Origin: DASUPK01 sp963782345
GTDB lineage: Bacteria; Actinomycetota; Thermoleophilia; Solirubrobacterales; 70-9
Length of the DNA: 64,000 bases
Assembly: GCA_963782345.1 (NCBI GenBank)
Contig: CAWAJF010000014.1
Span: forward strand, 155,486-219,485
Direction: 5' to 3'
Within the stretch, counting starts at the first letter, position 1, and each line of letters starts with the position of its first letter. Below the pieces are notes generated by a model. The model saw only the letters and a list, made by a program, of their open reading frames with translations. It was not told the DNA's origin and searched no databases. Shown in pieces: positions 52,840 through 61,075 of the stretch. The position numbers and the translations under genes are program-made.

Positions 52840-53492
52840 CCGGGTCTGTCTCCGTCCTGGTCGCCGACGATCATCCGGTCTTCCGCCAGGGGCTGGCGAC
52901 GCTGCTCGATGGCGTCGCGGACATCGAGCTGATCGGCGAAGCCGCCGATGGCGACGAGGCGGTGACCGCCGCGCTCGAGCTCAAGCCCGACGTGGTGCTG
53001 ATGGACGTCCGGATGCCCGGACTGAACGGAATCGAGGCCACGCGCCGAATAGTCGCCGCCGATGAAGGCGTGGGGATCCTCGTTCTGACGATGTTCGAGG
53101 ACGATGACTCGGTCTTCGCGGCGATGCGCGCCGGCGCCCGGGGCTATCTCCTCAAGGGCTCCGAGCAGGACGAGGTGATGCGAGCGATCAGATCGATCGC
53201 GGCTGGGGAGGCGATCTTCGGACCTGCGATCGCGCGACGGCTGATCGGCTACTTCTCTTCGGCCAGCACCGAGGCATTTCCGGAGCTCACCGCCCGCGAA
53301 CGCGAGGTCCTGGAGCTGATCGCCCAGGGCCGCAACAATCAGGCGATCGCCGACGAGCTGGTTCTCAGCCTGAAGACGGTCCGCAACCACGTCTCGAACG
53401 TCTTCAACAAGCTGCAAGTGACCGACCGCGCGGGCGCGATCGTCAAGGCCCGGGAGGCCGGCATGGGCCGGCGCGAGGCCGACCGAACCTAG
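52836..53492 (+). CDS. NarL/LuxR-family response regulator
   Basis: 218 aa. Receiver domain with acidic pocket DDH at 11-13, phospho-acceptor D57 in VVLMDVRMPG, and the conserved K of LLKGS. LuxR-type helix-turn-helix at about 150-205 (LTAREREVLELIAQGRNNQAIADELVLSLKTVRNHVSNVFNKLQVTDRAGAIVKA). Overlaps the kinase gene by 4 bp, so the two form one system. Confidence 0.96.
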   Translation: MTGSVSVLVADDHPVFRQGLATLLDGVADIELIGEAADGDEAVTAALELKPDVVLMDVRMPGLNGIEATRRIVAADEGVGILVLTMFEDDDSVFAAMRAGARGYLLKGSEQDEVMRAIRSIAAGEAIFGPAIARRLIGYFSSASTEAFPELTAREREVLELIAQGRNNQAIADELVLSLKTVRNHVSNVFNKLQVTDRAGAIVKAREAGMGRREADRT

Positions 53493-53564
53493 CCGGATCA
53501 GAAGCTCCGCAGCCGTCGGCTGGTGCACCGAACCGGCAACGAATAGCAAGCTGGGACCTGAAGG

Positions 53565-53653
53565 CGGAGGGGGTGGGATTCGAACCCACGAGGGACCCGA
53601 AGGCCCCTAACGGTTTTCGAGACCGCCCCGTTCAACCGCTCCGGCACCCCTCC
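53565..53653 (-). tRNA. tRNA-Ser(CGA)
   Basis: An 89-nt class II tRNA read leftwards: acceptor GGAGGGG/CCCCTCC, D arm CCGGAGCGGTTGAACGG, anticodon stem GCGGT/ACCGT with loop CTCGAAA (anticodon CGA), a long variable arm (GGGGCCTTCGGGTCCC), T arm GTGGGTTCGAATCCCAC, discriminator G. CCA not encoded. Its 5' half, to the anticodon stem, is overlapped by the integrase coding frame. A diverged 3'-half copy lies at 48778-48835. Confidence 0.95.
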
Positions 53654-54872
53654 TAGGCACGAATGAGGCTACCGGCTCCGGGTGGGTACCACTATGGGTA
53701 CCAGTCTCGGCCTCTGCGTCCGCGCTACGGGCCTTGCCCTCCGCGTTCTCTAGGAGCGTGTCAAGCAGACTCGCGGCCTCTTGCTCGGCTCCTGGGAACA
53801 GGTGGCCGTACAGGTCGAGCGTGACTTGAATCGAGCTATGCCCCATGAACTCGCTTAGGGCCTTGGCGTTGACGCCCGCCGCGATCATCAGAGAGGCGTA
53901 GGTATGCCGCGCCTCATGGAGCGTGATCCGGTCTAGCTCCGCTGCCTCCCAAGCCTTGTCAGCTCGGTCGGTCAGCGTGGTGGCCGCAAACACCTTCTCA
54001 GGACCCCGCCCAAAGACGTAGCCCTCGGTCCAGGTCGCCATGCGGTGCTCGGTGAGTACGTCGCGCAGTCCAGCGGGCACCGGGACTCGGCGGCGTCCCT
54101 TTCGGGATTTCGGGTCGATCCTCCCTTCCTGGGTGTCCCAACTGTCCTCTACGTGAATCACACCGGCAGCAAGGTCAACGTGCTCCCAGCGGAGCGCCCG
54201 CAGTTCTGACTTGCGAAGCCCGCCATAGAAGGCGGTTGACCAAACGGCCCCAAAGCCAGAGGGCACGGCGGCAATCAGCGCCGCTGCTTCCTCTGGCGGT
54301 GCGATTCGCCTCGGTCTACCTCTGACCGCCGCTAGTTCGAGGTCGTGCGTCGGATTGACCGCAACGTCCCCCCGTTGGAGGGCTCGGCGGAAGATCACCC
54401 TTAGGGGCATGATCGCGTTCCGAACCGTTGACGGGTCGTAGCCCTCTCCGAGTAGCCAGTCCGCCAGGTCCTGAACCTGATTGCGGGTCAGGTCTGACAA
54501 CCGGGCATGTCCGATGCGCGGCAGGATGTCCCGACGCAGCGAACCCCGGTAGCTCCGAATCACTGAGGGCTTGTACTGATCGCCGCTCCGGTTTCGGATC
54601 TGGCCGGCCTCCATCGCTTCGAGCATCCCGTCCGCTGCCTCTTGGACAGTCTGCTTGGTCGGGGGGTTGAGGGTCTTTTTCTTGCGAGCTGCCAGAGCGT
54701 CAACGCGCCAACCCTTCGCCTCGGCCAAGGACGTTGTTGCCTTGCCGTAGACGTACCCCTTGCTCTGGGGGTGGTAGACGCGCGGAATGAATCGGGGCTC
54801 GCATGAACATCGCTGCCCCCCGTTCCGTTTCGCGCAAGTGCGCGAATGTTTGATGATGATGCCTTCGCTCAT
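53607..54872 (-). CDS. int: Tyrosine-recombinase integrase overlapping tRNA-Ser
   Basis: 421 aa from ATG 54872, with AGGAGA upstream. The N-terminus has a CxC arm (CAKRNGGQRCSC, AP2-like DNA-binding) and a SAM-like core-binding domain (SVIRSYRGSLRRDILPRIGHARLSDLTRNQVQDLADWLL). The catalytic domain shows Arg in YGGLRKSELRALRW, Lys near KSRKGRRRVPV, HEARHTYASLM (HxxR), MGHSS and the nucleophile in TLDLYGHLF. The C-terminal tail (VPRRGAGAVERGGLENR) is encoded by the tRNA-Ser 5' half and stops at 53607 in the anticodon stem. It should excise or integrate the element to its right. Confidence 0.95.
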   Translation of the reverse strand: MSEGIIIKHSRTCAKRNGGQRCSCEPRFIPRVYHPQSKGYVYGKATTSLAEAKGWRVDALAARKKKTLNPPTKQTVQEAADGMLEAMEAGQIRNRSGDQYKPSVIRSYRGSLRRDILPRIGHARLSDLTRNQVQDLADWLLGEGYDPSTVRNAIMPLRVIFRRALQRGDVAVNPTHDLELAAVRGRPRRIAPPEEAAALIAAVPSGFGAVWSTAFYGGLRKSELRALRWEHVDLAAGVIHVEDSWDTQEGRIDPKSRKGRRRVPVPAGLRDVLTEHRMATWTEGYVFGRGPEKVFAATTLTDRADKAWEAAELDRITLHEARHTYASLMIAAGVNAKALSEFMGHSSIQVTLDLYGHLFPGAEQEAASLLDTLLENAEGKARSADAEAETGTHSGTHPEPVASFVPRRGAGAVERGGLENR

Positions 54873-54949
54873 GCTGTCTCTCCTGTCGCCGCTTGAAGGT
54901 GGGCCAGCTCGTCGCGGGCCCACCGAGTTCGCTGTGCAATCGCGCTCAT
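54869..54949 (-). CDS. 26-aa leader ORF coupled to integrase
   Basis: ATG 54949 follows an excellent Shine-Dalgarno (AGGAGG, six bases away). The peptide is MSAIAQRTRWARDELAHLQ plus seven more residues (AATGETA), and its TGA overlaps the integrase ATG (ATGA, 54869-54872). Too short to be a normal excisionase helix-turn-helix, though it is helical and charged. It may set integrase translation, or be a degenerate xis. Role inferred from position only. Confidence 0.65.
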   Translation of the reverse strand: MSAIAQRTRWARDELAHLQAATGETA

Positions 54950-55211
54950 GCCGTTTCCTCCTCGGTTGAGAGGCGACGGGCTAGACGAATACGCTCCCGG
55001 GGCGTCGGGCTCTTCGATCCCGATGCCACGGGGCGGGTCGTTCACGCGACGCCGCCCCATTTCTGTTGGGACGGACGGTAGCCGCGCTAGCGGTCGGGGT
55101 CAAGACGGCCAAGGAAGTCGAGTTTGCTTCGACGCTGGCACGATCCCGGGGGTTTGTACGGATGCGGCGCGAATACCATTTTCGTAGCTTGGGAAGCGAA
55201 TAGGAGGTTCC

Positions 55212-55661
55212 ATGAGATATGCCCTGGTTGCCCTCATGGCAGTGCTCGGCCTGATCGTCGCGGCGCCAGCCACCGCCTCGACCAACACCCCCGCAAAGGC
55301 GCAGATCGCCAAGAAGAAGTGCAAGAAGCACAAGAAGCACAAGAAGCACAAGAAGTGCAAGAAGCACAAGAAGCACCAGACCCCCGCTCCCGCTCCAACG
55401 CTCTCGCTGGCGCAGCTTCAACAGATCGCCACCGAGGACGCACGCCAGGAGTCAACCCTGGCCGGCAACGTCATCGACTACGGGGCGAACGACTGCCACC
55501 TTCGCTCGACGCAGCAAGGCGACTGCGCAGCGGGGTTCCACTATGTGCCGCTACCTGGGTACATCGGCGTTTGCTCCTGGCGGGTCACCGTCGCGATCAA
55601 TGCCGCAAGGCAGATTCTTGTATCTCGCGCCAACATCTTCTGCGGCAGCTATCCAGCGTAG
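55212..55661 (+). CDS. Exported lysine/histidine-rich protein
   Basis: 149 aa with an AGGAGG six bases upstream of ATG. Signal peptide MRYALVALMAVLGLIVAAPATAS, then a KKCKKHKKHKKHKKCKKHKKH tract coded by AAGAAGCAC tandem repeats (about 55312-55380). The C-domain has four cysteines (NDCHLRSTQQGDCAAGFHYVPLPGYIGVCSWRVTVAI ... IFCGS), probably two disulfides. Same signal-plus-lysine-run design as the protein at 1-496, but on the integrated element. Confidence 0.8.
   Translation: MRYALVALMAVLGLIVAAPATASTNTPAKAQIAKKKCKKHKKHKKHKKCKKHKKHQTPAPAPTLSLAQLQQIATEDARQESTLAGNVIDYGANDCHLRSTQQGDCAAGFHYVPLPGYIGVCSWRVTVAINAARQILVSRANIFCGSYPA
55312..55380 (+). repeat. AAGAAGCAC/TGC tandem coding repeat
   Basis: Nine-base AAGAAGCAC units, some with TGC in place of CAC, repeat within the exported protein and encode KKH/KKC triplets. 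Copy number could vary in frame. Confidence 0.8.
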
Positions 55662-55722
55662 GCACCCTCTAGAACTCTCGGAATCAGATTCGCGGGTAGC
55701 AAAGGCTCACGGGCTCAAAAGG

Positions 55723-55947
55723 TCACAGCAGCTCGGGCCACTTATCGGGCTCGTGCCCTCGCATCGTTTCGTAGCAACGGACGTGGAACTTGCCGACTGG
55801 CTCGAAGGCACCTTCAACCGTGCCAGCCTCGAGCTCGGTGTCCCTCAACGCGACAACCCCGCCGTCAGTCCCTCGGAGGGCAACGATCTGTTCCCGGTAC
55901 TCCAAGAGCTTCTCGACAGTGGCCGCAACGCAGAGAGGGCATGACAA
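55723..55947 (-). CDS. Small cysteine-containing protein, unknown
   Basis: 74 aa from TTG 55947. SCPLCVAATVEKLLEYREQIVALRGTDGGVVALRDTELEAGTVEGAFEPVGKFHVRCYETMRGHEPDKWPELL has a CxxC near the start and an H-x-x-C near residue 57, which could form one zinc site. I do not recognise the family. Codon usage and the clean frame support coding. Lies in the integrated element. Confidence 0.55.
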   Translation of the reverse strand: MSCPLCVAATVEKLLEYREQIVALRGTDGGVVALRDTELEAGTVEGAFEPVGKFHVRCYETMRGHEPDKWPELL

Positions 55948-56074
55948 ACGACCTTAGACCGTGGGCGAAAAGCCGGAGGATGCAGGGTAAGTCGAGAAAA
56001 TCGGCCAGCGCAAATTGCCCAAATCACTCGGTGGAGCTGCCGGGTCAACGCGAAACCCTGCCATAGTCGGATGG

Positions 56075-56477
56075 ATGGACGTTTGGGAGTACTTCCTCCA
56101 GAAACAGCTTGAGTGGGCCGAGCGAGGTGCGCTTCCAGACCGTGCTCCGTTTGAGGAGCTGGAAGGGTCAGACGGGAAGCGCGGCCGCGTCCATTGCAAC
56201 CTGGAACTGACCGAATACGCCTACCTGCGCGTGCTGGAGCACGTTGTGGTCAAGGGCACGGGGATTCACCGGGAGCTATACGCCTACAGCCTGATCATCG
56301 ATGAGGCGCATGCCCATGGATGGCGCGAGAACCTGGTCATGAACCCGCCGTACACGAACACGAAGGACTTGAGGTCGCAACCGCATTCCGGCAGAGCCAA
56401 TTGCTCTTTGCGACTGCATCGATAAGGCCTGGGAAATGACTAGTGAACAGGCTGAGGCGCTGCTTCGCGATGACTAG
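56075..56477 (+). pseudogene. Small conserved protein, apparently frameshifted twice
   Basis: ATG 56075 gives MDVWEYFLQKQLEWAERGALPDRAPFEELEG, then GRVHCNLELTEYAYLRVLEHVVVKGTGIHRELYAYSLIIDEAHAHGW. After about 56325 the sense continues in a second frame (HEPAVHEHEGLEVATAFRQ) and then a third (IALCDCIDKAWEMTSEQAEALLRDD, stop 56475-56477). The plain frame ends as low-complexity residues at 56425. The compact beta/alpha pattern with a histidine-rich middle is like small toxin-type proteins, but I cannot assign the family. Confidence 0.5.
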
Positions 56478-56660
56478 CTGGCCGCAGCAGGAACTCGCGG
56501 TAGGTAGCCGGCCCGACGCGATAGCCCTCGAACCACGGCACATCGGCAGAATCGTCGCGTTCATAAGCACGAAGAAGGCGCGGACGACGACCCAAATTGG
56601 GTTTCGTAGTGCCGCTAACTCCTCCCGCAGAGTGTCTTCCGTGTAGTAGCGCTTCTCCAT
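56440..56660 (-). pseudogene. Small protein with KRYYTEDTLREEL start, frameshifted
   Basis: ATG 56660 starts MEKRYYTEDTLREELAALR. Sense then appears in another frame as AYERDDSADVPWFEGYRVGPATYREFLLRP, ending near 56440. The start and the terminal YREFLL pattern are reminiscent of short actinobacterial antitoxin-like proteins; this is only a resemblance. It converges on the preceding gene, overlapping its tail by about 38 bp. Confidence 0.45.
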
Positions 56661-56748
56661 GCTGCCCTTTCGTCCTCGTGCTTTCACCCTACGGCACGTG
56701 TCTGACAGGCGCAAGACATTTGTGTCCGATAGTTGCCAACCCTCTGGC

Positions 56749-57024
56749 TCACGCGGTCAGCGCAACGATTGGCGGGCGCTCGTACTTGCCCGGTGCCCAC
56801 TCGGCCAACGCTCGTCAAGGCTCTCGGGCTCCCGTCCGTGCTCCTGCTCGAAGCGGGCGTAGAAGCTCGGCCACGGCCTCGCTCAGTACTCGCTCGCGCT
56901 GGTCCTTGTGCGGCAGGGCGCAAGGCATACAGAGAACAACCTTCGTCCGTGGGTCCTCCGCGAAGCCCTCCCCGCAATCGGTGGCGCCGCACTCGGCGCA
57001 GACCGGGGGGAGTCGGGTTGCCAT
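56749..57024 (-). pseudogene. Small zinc-ribbon protein with two compensating indels
   Basis: ATG 57024 opens MATRLPPVCAECGATDCGEGFAEDPRTKVVLCMPCALPHKDQRERVLSEAVAE with CxxC-C-CxxC zinc ligands. One extra base (near 56864) and one missing base (near 56810) put the middle in another frame, FYARFEQEHGREPESLDE, before the original frame resumes with ALAEWAPGKYERPPIVALTA and TGA at 56751-56749. The total is exactly 92 codons. As written, translation would stop early at 56815. It follows the 95-aa gene by 4 bp. Confidence 0.65.
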
Positions 57025-57028
57025 TTGG

Positions 57029-57316
57029 CTAGGAAGCCTTGGCCTCGGCCTTACGGAAGGACGCATTTGCCTGACCGAGAGCGCGAACGGTCGCGGCCTC
57101 TCCGATCTCGACGCTGCGGTCATCTGGACCGAACGGCCGGAACTCCTCGTCGATGCCGTCGACGAGGTTCTCGCCCTCGAAGACCAAGCCGCGCTCCTGC
57201 TGCGCGAGTCCTCCCTCAACGTCAGCGATCAGGATCGTGTCCCCGCCCTCATGGGTCAGGGTGCCAGGGCCTTGAATCGATGTCTTCTTAGCTCCGATGA
57301 TGATCGGGTTCGGCAT
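57029..57316 (-). CDS. Small element-encoded protein, unknown
   Basis: 95 aa from ATG 57316, with AAGGAG just upstream. MPNPIIIGAKKTSIQGPGTLTHEGGDTILIADVEGGLAQQERGLVFEGENLVDGIDEEFRPFGPDDRSVEIGEAATVRALGQANASFRKAEAKAS is acidic and probably beta-rich at the N-terminus. No domain recognised. Forms a leftward pair with the zinc-ribbon gene. Confidence 0.6.
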   Translation of the reverse strand: MPNPIIIGAKKTSIQGPGTLTHEGGDTILIADVEGGLAQQERGLVFEGENLVDGIDEEFRPFGPDDRSVEIGEAATVRALGQANASFRKAEAKAS

Positions 57317-57649
57317 GCTTTTCTCCTTTTGGTTGTAAGTACGTGGGGCTCAGCGAGAGGACCGAACCTGGCCGTGGTAACGACCCCGGCTCATGCCGCC
57401 GTGGGCGTTGGCGGTTGGTCCCCTCGCTCAACCCCTCAGGAAGGCGATACGTCCGCGAAAATGCCCTAGGTAGCCGACGAAATCTGACTCAGAATCGAAG
57501 CTAGGCGGCTTCCCTGGAAAGCGGTTATCCCGCCCGGAGGTCGGGGGCGGTCGCCCAGGCTCATACGGGCAAACTACGGATGACGGACTCGTCCGGCTCC
57601 GGATAACGTCAGCACCAGGAATAGGGAGTCGACGGAGGAGGGTGTCACG

Positions 57650-58135
57650 ATGATTGGAGTTCGCGGTGGACGGAGCGTCGTGGCGGCCCTAGCTCTCCTC
57701 TTGCTGGCCTTGTTCTTGGGCGCTTGCGGGGGCGGTGTCTCATCGCAGGACGTCCAACAACAGGTTCAGTCGGCGCTACAAAAGCAAAAGAAGCAACAAG
57801 AGCTCAAGAATCTGAAAAGTAAAGTCAACCAACTAAAGCACGCTCAAACTGGCTCTGCATCGGGTTCGTCAGGCAGTTCGACACAGGGAAGTAGCTGCGG
57901 TGGCGGTGTCTCGGTCGGGGCCAACACCAGTTGTGGCTTCGCTCAAAACGTCGCGGATGGCTATCGCGCGACTGGTTCTTCGGTGATTAGGGCTTACAGC
58001 CCAACGACCCACGACACGTACGCAATGACTTGCAGCGGTTCAAATCCAACCGTCTGCCACGGCGGCAACGACGCCAGGTCTATATCTATTAGCTGGGCCA
58101 GCCGGACGGGAGGCCCACCGCCGGCGTCGAAGTGA
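57650..58135 (+). CDS. Lipoprotein with coiled coil and cysteine-rich C-domain
   Basis: 161 aa. Lipobox LFLGAC after a strong hydrophobic signal, then a glutamine/lysine coiled coil (VQQQVQSALQKQKKQQELKNLKSKVNQLKH) and a Ser/Gly linker. The C-domain SCGGGVSVGANTSCGFAQNVADGYRATGSSVIRAYSPTTHDTYAMTCSGSNPTVCHGGNDARSIS is a pattern I know from many actinobacterial exported proteins (SCxFAxNV, YSPxTxxxYxMxC, CxGGN). Binding function is unknown. Intact frame. Confidence 0.8.
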   Translation: MIGVRGGRSVVAALALLLLALFLGACGGGVSSQDVQQQVQSALQKQKKQQELKNLKSKVNQLKHAQTGSASGSSGSSTQGSSCGGGVSVGANTSCGFAQNVADGYRATGSSVIRAYSPTTHDTYAMTCSGSNPTVCHGGNDARSISISWASRTGGPPPASK

Positions 58136-58188
58136 TCAGCGATGCCTAAAGCGAGCAACAGCCCGCGAGGCGGCACAGTCTCGTAGCC

Positions 58189-59200
58189 GTGAACGAGCAC
58201 CGAAGCGGCGCAAGCCAAACCGCTGGCGCTTTTGGCGGCGACGGGGTGCCTTTTTGCTTCTGCTTGCCGGTGTCGTTCCGCTGTCTTGCTCGTGATCAAC
58301 GGGCGGGGCGGAAGCAGCGACAAGACGACCGTCGTTGCTGCCAACAATTCGAAGCTTTCATCCAGGATCAGCCAGCTCAAACGCCAGCTTCAGAGGCAAG
58401 AAGCTATGCGGCTCAAGCTAACCGCGAATCCGAGGCCCCGGCTGGCGCCTCGTCGGCACCGGCCGCTGCCCCGGCTTCGTTCAACCGACTTGAAAGCTCC
58501 CTCCCTGGCCAGGTCGGCTTGGCCTATACAGCTCCGGGCAGCGCTCCCGTTCAAACGGTCGGCAGTCTGCAATCGGGTTCAGCGTGGTCAACTAGCAAGG
58601 TCCCTGTGGCGGCCCGGGTGATCAAGGACGCCCACGGCGTTGGCGGCCTCAGCGCTAATCAGCGCTCTCTGATCTCGTCGGCTCTGACCGCCTCTGACAA
58701 TGCCGCTGCCATGGAGCTCTGGGACGAGCTGGTCTCACGCTACGGCGGAGCTGATGGAGCGGCGCAGGCTGTTACCAGGTTCTGCGAATGCTGGCGACAC
58801 CGGAACGACGGTTTCCTCGGTCGGCCGGGGAAGTTTCTCACCCTACGGACAAACTGAATGGAGCCTGGCCGGACAGGCCCGCTTCATGGCCTCCCTAGCG
58901 GCTGGCTGTGTACCCGGAAGCAGTCTTCTGCTCTCGGAGATGTCGCAAGTCATTCCCAGCGAGAGTTGGGGGCTTGGCGAAGCCGGAAGCCAAGCCTTCA
59001 AGGGCGGCTGGGGTCCTGGAACCAGCGGGGGCTACTTGGTCCGACAAATGGGAACACTGCCGACCCAGGGCGGAACGGCAGTGGTCACTGTTGCGGCTTT
59101 GCCCAACGACGGCCAGTTCTCGACGGGGACCGAGATGCTTAGCCGCTTGGCGGCCTGGGCCCGCTCCCATCTCAAGCCACCGTCGGCGAGTGGCTGTTAA
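58189..59200 (+). pseudogene. Membrane-anchored beta-lactamase-fold serine hydrolase, several frameshifts
   Basis: Pieces in all three frames line up as one protein: a basic stretch and hydrophobic anchor (RRRGAFLLLLAGVVPL, about 58240), a coiled coil (KTTVVAANNSKLSSRISQLKRQLQRQE), an alanine/proline linker, then the catalytic fold (VQTVGSLQSGSAWSTSKVPVAARVI with SxxK, LTASDNAAAMELWDELVSRYGG with SDN). A last shift near 58785 leads to ANAGDTGTTVSSVGRGSFSPYGQTEWSLAGQARFMASLAAGC and a C-terminal GGWGPGTSGGYLVRQMG, stop 59198-59200. Class A beta-lactamase-like; no clear KTG box, so resistance should not be assumed. Confidence 0.7.
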
Positions 59201-59206
59201 TTCGCT

Positions 59207-59967
59207 TCAACAGGAGTATCTGGCCAGTCGCTGGCGGTAGATGTTCATGTCGGCCGTGTCCCAATCGCCGTGAGTCTGGGTCCTGAGGCTTGGCACGTTC
59301 TCGTGGTGATAGGGCGACGAGAGGCTCTCGTTGTGGCCGATGACATTGAGAGCTGATGTGGAACTGGCATCGCAGCCAAGCGGTCAGTCGTAACGACGAA
59401 CGCATCTGCTGAGGATCGCTCAGGATCTGCTGATCCGAAGTGCCGACGTGCTCGATACCAATCGCCGTGTAGTTGAGGCCAACCGTATGGCGGCACATGT
59501 GGTCACGGGAACGAATTGAACGATCTCGCCGTCACTGCCAACGAGAAGTGGAAACAGACCTGGGGCAGTTCATGGAGTTCGGCGTCCGGGACATCTTAGC
59601 GAAGGTGTCGTAGGTCGCTTGGATGCTGTCGTTGGCGGTGTAGTGCTCGACGATGACCTGGGGATTGCGTAGGCGGTAGCTGCCAATCCCGTAGTGGCGC
59701 TCGGCGTAAGCGGCCATTTCCGCCTTGCGTTTGGCGTCGAAGGAAATCGGCATTTGAACGATTCGAGGGCGGGGCGAAGAGAAACAGCGGTGGGGCTTGC
59801 CAAGGAGCGGGGGCCTTAGATTCGGTGGCGATCGGAACGGTCGTTTTCGGCGGGCTCAGATCGACGGTCTGAGTCGGCACATAGCTTCCGTTTCCGCCAC
59901 AGCCCCCAATCACAAGCAGGCTCAGCGCGCCAACCAACGGCGGAGGGATCGATCGGATCATCCGCAT
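59207..59967 (-). pseudogene. N-acetylmuramoyl-L-alanine amidase lipoprotein, several frameshifts
   Basis: ATG 59967 begins a lipoprotein signal (PPPLVGALSLLVIGGC). After a shift near 59765 the amidase_2 domain reads MPISFDAKRKAEMAAYAERHYGIGSYRLRNPQVIVEHYTANDSIQATYDTFA. Then, in other frames, come HELPQVCFHFLVGSDGEIVQFVP, MCRHTVGLNYTAIGIEHVGTSDQQ and finally GHNESLSSPYHHENVPSLRTQTHGDWDTADMNIYRQRLA with TGA at 59209-59207. Zinc histidines are visible (VEHYTAN, GIEHVG). It would cut peptidoglycan stem peptides outside the membrane. All lesions I see are single-base shifts. Confidence 0.75.
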
Positions 59968-60159
59968 CCGCTAAGTCTCGGGCAAAGTGTGGATTAGAGT
60001 CGCAGCGACGGCTCAAGGATCCACACATCCCTCATCCGGGTCCCGAATCGAGCACGTGACACCGATGGGTGGCAGCACCTGGTTTGTGTGGGAATTCATC
60101 CCGATTGGGAACTCAGCGGCGGAGGGTCAAGCAGTGAACGGGCAGCGACCGTCGCCGGA
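59968..60159. other. Intergenic stretch, nothing firm
   Basis: Between the amidase start and the next leftward frame. A 33-codon frame beginning MGGSTWFVWEFIP near 60065 is open but has no good ribosome site, so I do not call it. Confidence 0.4.
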
Positions 60160-60480
60160 TTAGCTACGACGCCCTTCTTCATCAGACGAGAAGCGGCTAT
60201 CAGGCGACGCTAAGCCGCAACCTTCCGCGCAGGTTCGCGGTGGCCCTCTGGGCCTGCACCGGGGGGAGCTGCGGCGTCCCTTGCGGAAGGTGATGAGCTC
60301 GGCGGGGATCTCAAAGACCGCGCCCGCCGTCCCGTCGTGGGTGAGGTCCTCAACCTGCCGGGCGGCGGGGTTGTTCTTGAGCTTCGTGATGATCTTCCGC
60401 TCGTGGGTGTGGATCGTCGCGGTGTCGTCGGCGTCAGAGAAGGTGATGACTGTCTCGCGTTCGGGGGCGGTGAGGGACAA
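60160..60480 (-). CDS. Small element-encoded protein, C-terminus uncertain
   Basis: 106 aa from TTG 60480 with GGAG about nine bases upstream. LTAPERETVITFSDADDTATIHTHERKIITKLKNNPAARQVEDLTHDGTAGAVFEIPAELITFRKG is beta-rich and looks like a small DNA- or RNA-binding helper often seen in actinobacterial mobile elements. After RKG another frame (TPQLPPVQAQRATANLRGRLRLSVA, stop 60201-60199) looks equally plausible, so one base may be missing or extra near 60285. Confidence 0.55.
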   Translation of the reverse strand: MSLTAPERETVITFSDADDTATIHTHERKIITKLKNNPAARQVEDLTHDGTAGAVFEIPAELITFRKGRRSSPRCRPRGPPRTCAEGCGLASPDSRFSSDEEGRRS

Positions 60481-60576
60481 GCTTGTCAGCTCCTTGGGTC
60501 GCGCGTGTCGGGAGACCCGCGTTAGGTCTGATGGAGGGGTTGACTGGGGCTCAGCAACCGTGGGAGGATCGGCGCG

Positions 60577-60990
60577 ATGGATGGGCGTCTTGCGAAGTGC
60601 CTAACGGCCGTAGTCCTTCTTGGCGTAGGAACCGGGGCGGTTGTCAGCGGCGCCGCGAGCGGTAGTCCTACGGCAGCGGCGTCAGGTCAGAAGACCTACG
60701 CAAAGTTCTGCTGTGGCCGGCAATACCGACCGGGCACCTTCCGATTTGGAATGAGCGCGTTCGTCACCGACATGAGTTGGTCAAAGTGGGGCAAGAAGAT
60801 TGCTCGCGGGACGGGGACCTACCAGTACAACGACTGCATTCGCTACTGCGCCGATACGGGACGATTCACCCAACGCCAGCCTCGGTCATCTTGACCGGAC
60901 GGGTGCGATGCTGGCGGGCGATTTCTCTTCCGGCACTTCAAGCTGTACTACGCCGGGCGCAAGACCGGTGGCCGCACCTTCTGCAAGTAG
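60577..60990 (+). pseudogene. Exported cysteine-containing protein, frameshifted
   Basis: ATG 60577 starts a signal peptide (CLTAVVLLGVGTGAVVSGAASG) and then RPGTFRFGMSAFVTDMSWSKWGKKIARGTGTYQYNDCIRYCA. From about 60855 sense continues in other frames (GTIHPTPASVILTGRVRC, then RHFKLYYAGRKTGGRTFCK, TAG 60988-60990). The W-x-x-W-G, N-D-C-x-x-x-C-A pattern is familiar from actinobacterial exported proteins of unknown function. Total length is 138 codons, so the indels compensate. Confidence 0.6.
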
Positions 60991-61075
60991 ATCCAGATCA
61001 GGTTCCGCCGCACACTTCCTTTGGCAGCCGCCACGTCGCCGCGCCCAACCGGGTTGGCCGGTCAGCAAGCCGGAT

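Noticed and set aside
55312..55380. CRISPR-like short repeat
   Set aside because: Units are contiguous 9-base coding repeats without spacers; no CRISPR array seen anywhere in the window.
58189..59200. Antibiotic-resistance beta-lactamase
   Set aside because: The SxxK and SDN motifs are present, but the gene is frameshifted, membrane-anchored with a coiled coil, and lacks a clear KTG box and the class A omega-loop glutamate.
60064..60165. 33-codon frame MGGSTWFVWEFIP
   Set aside because: No convincing ribosome site or overlap with neighbours; too short to support alone.
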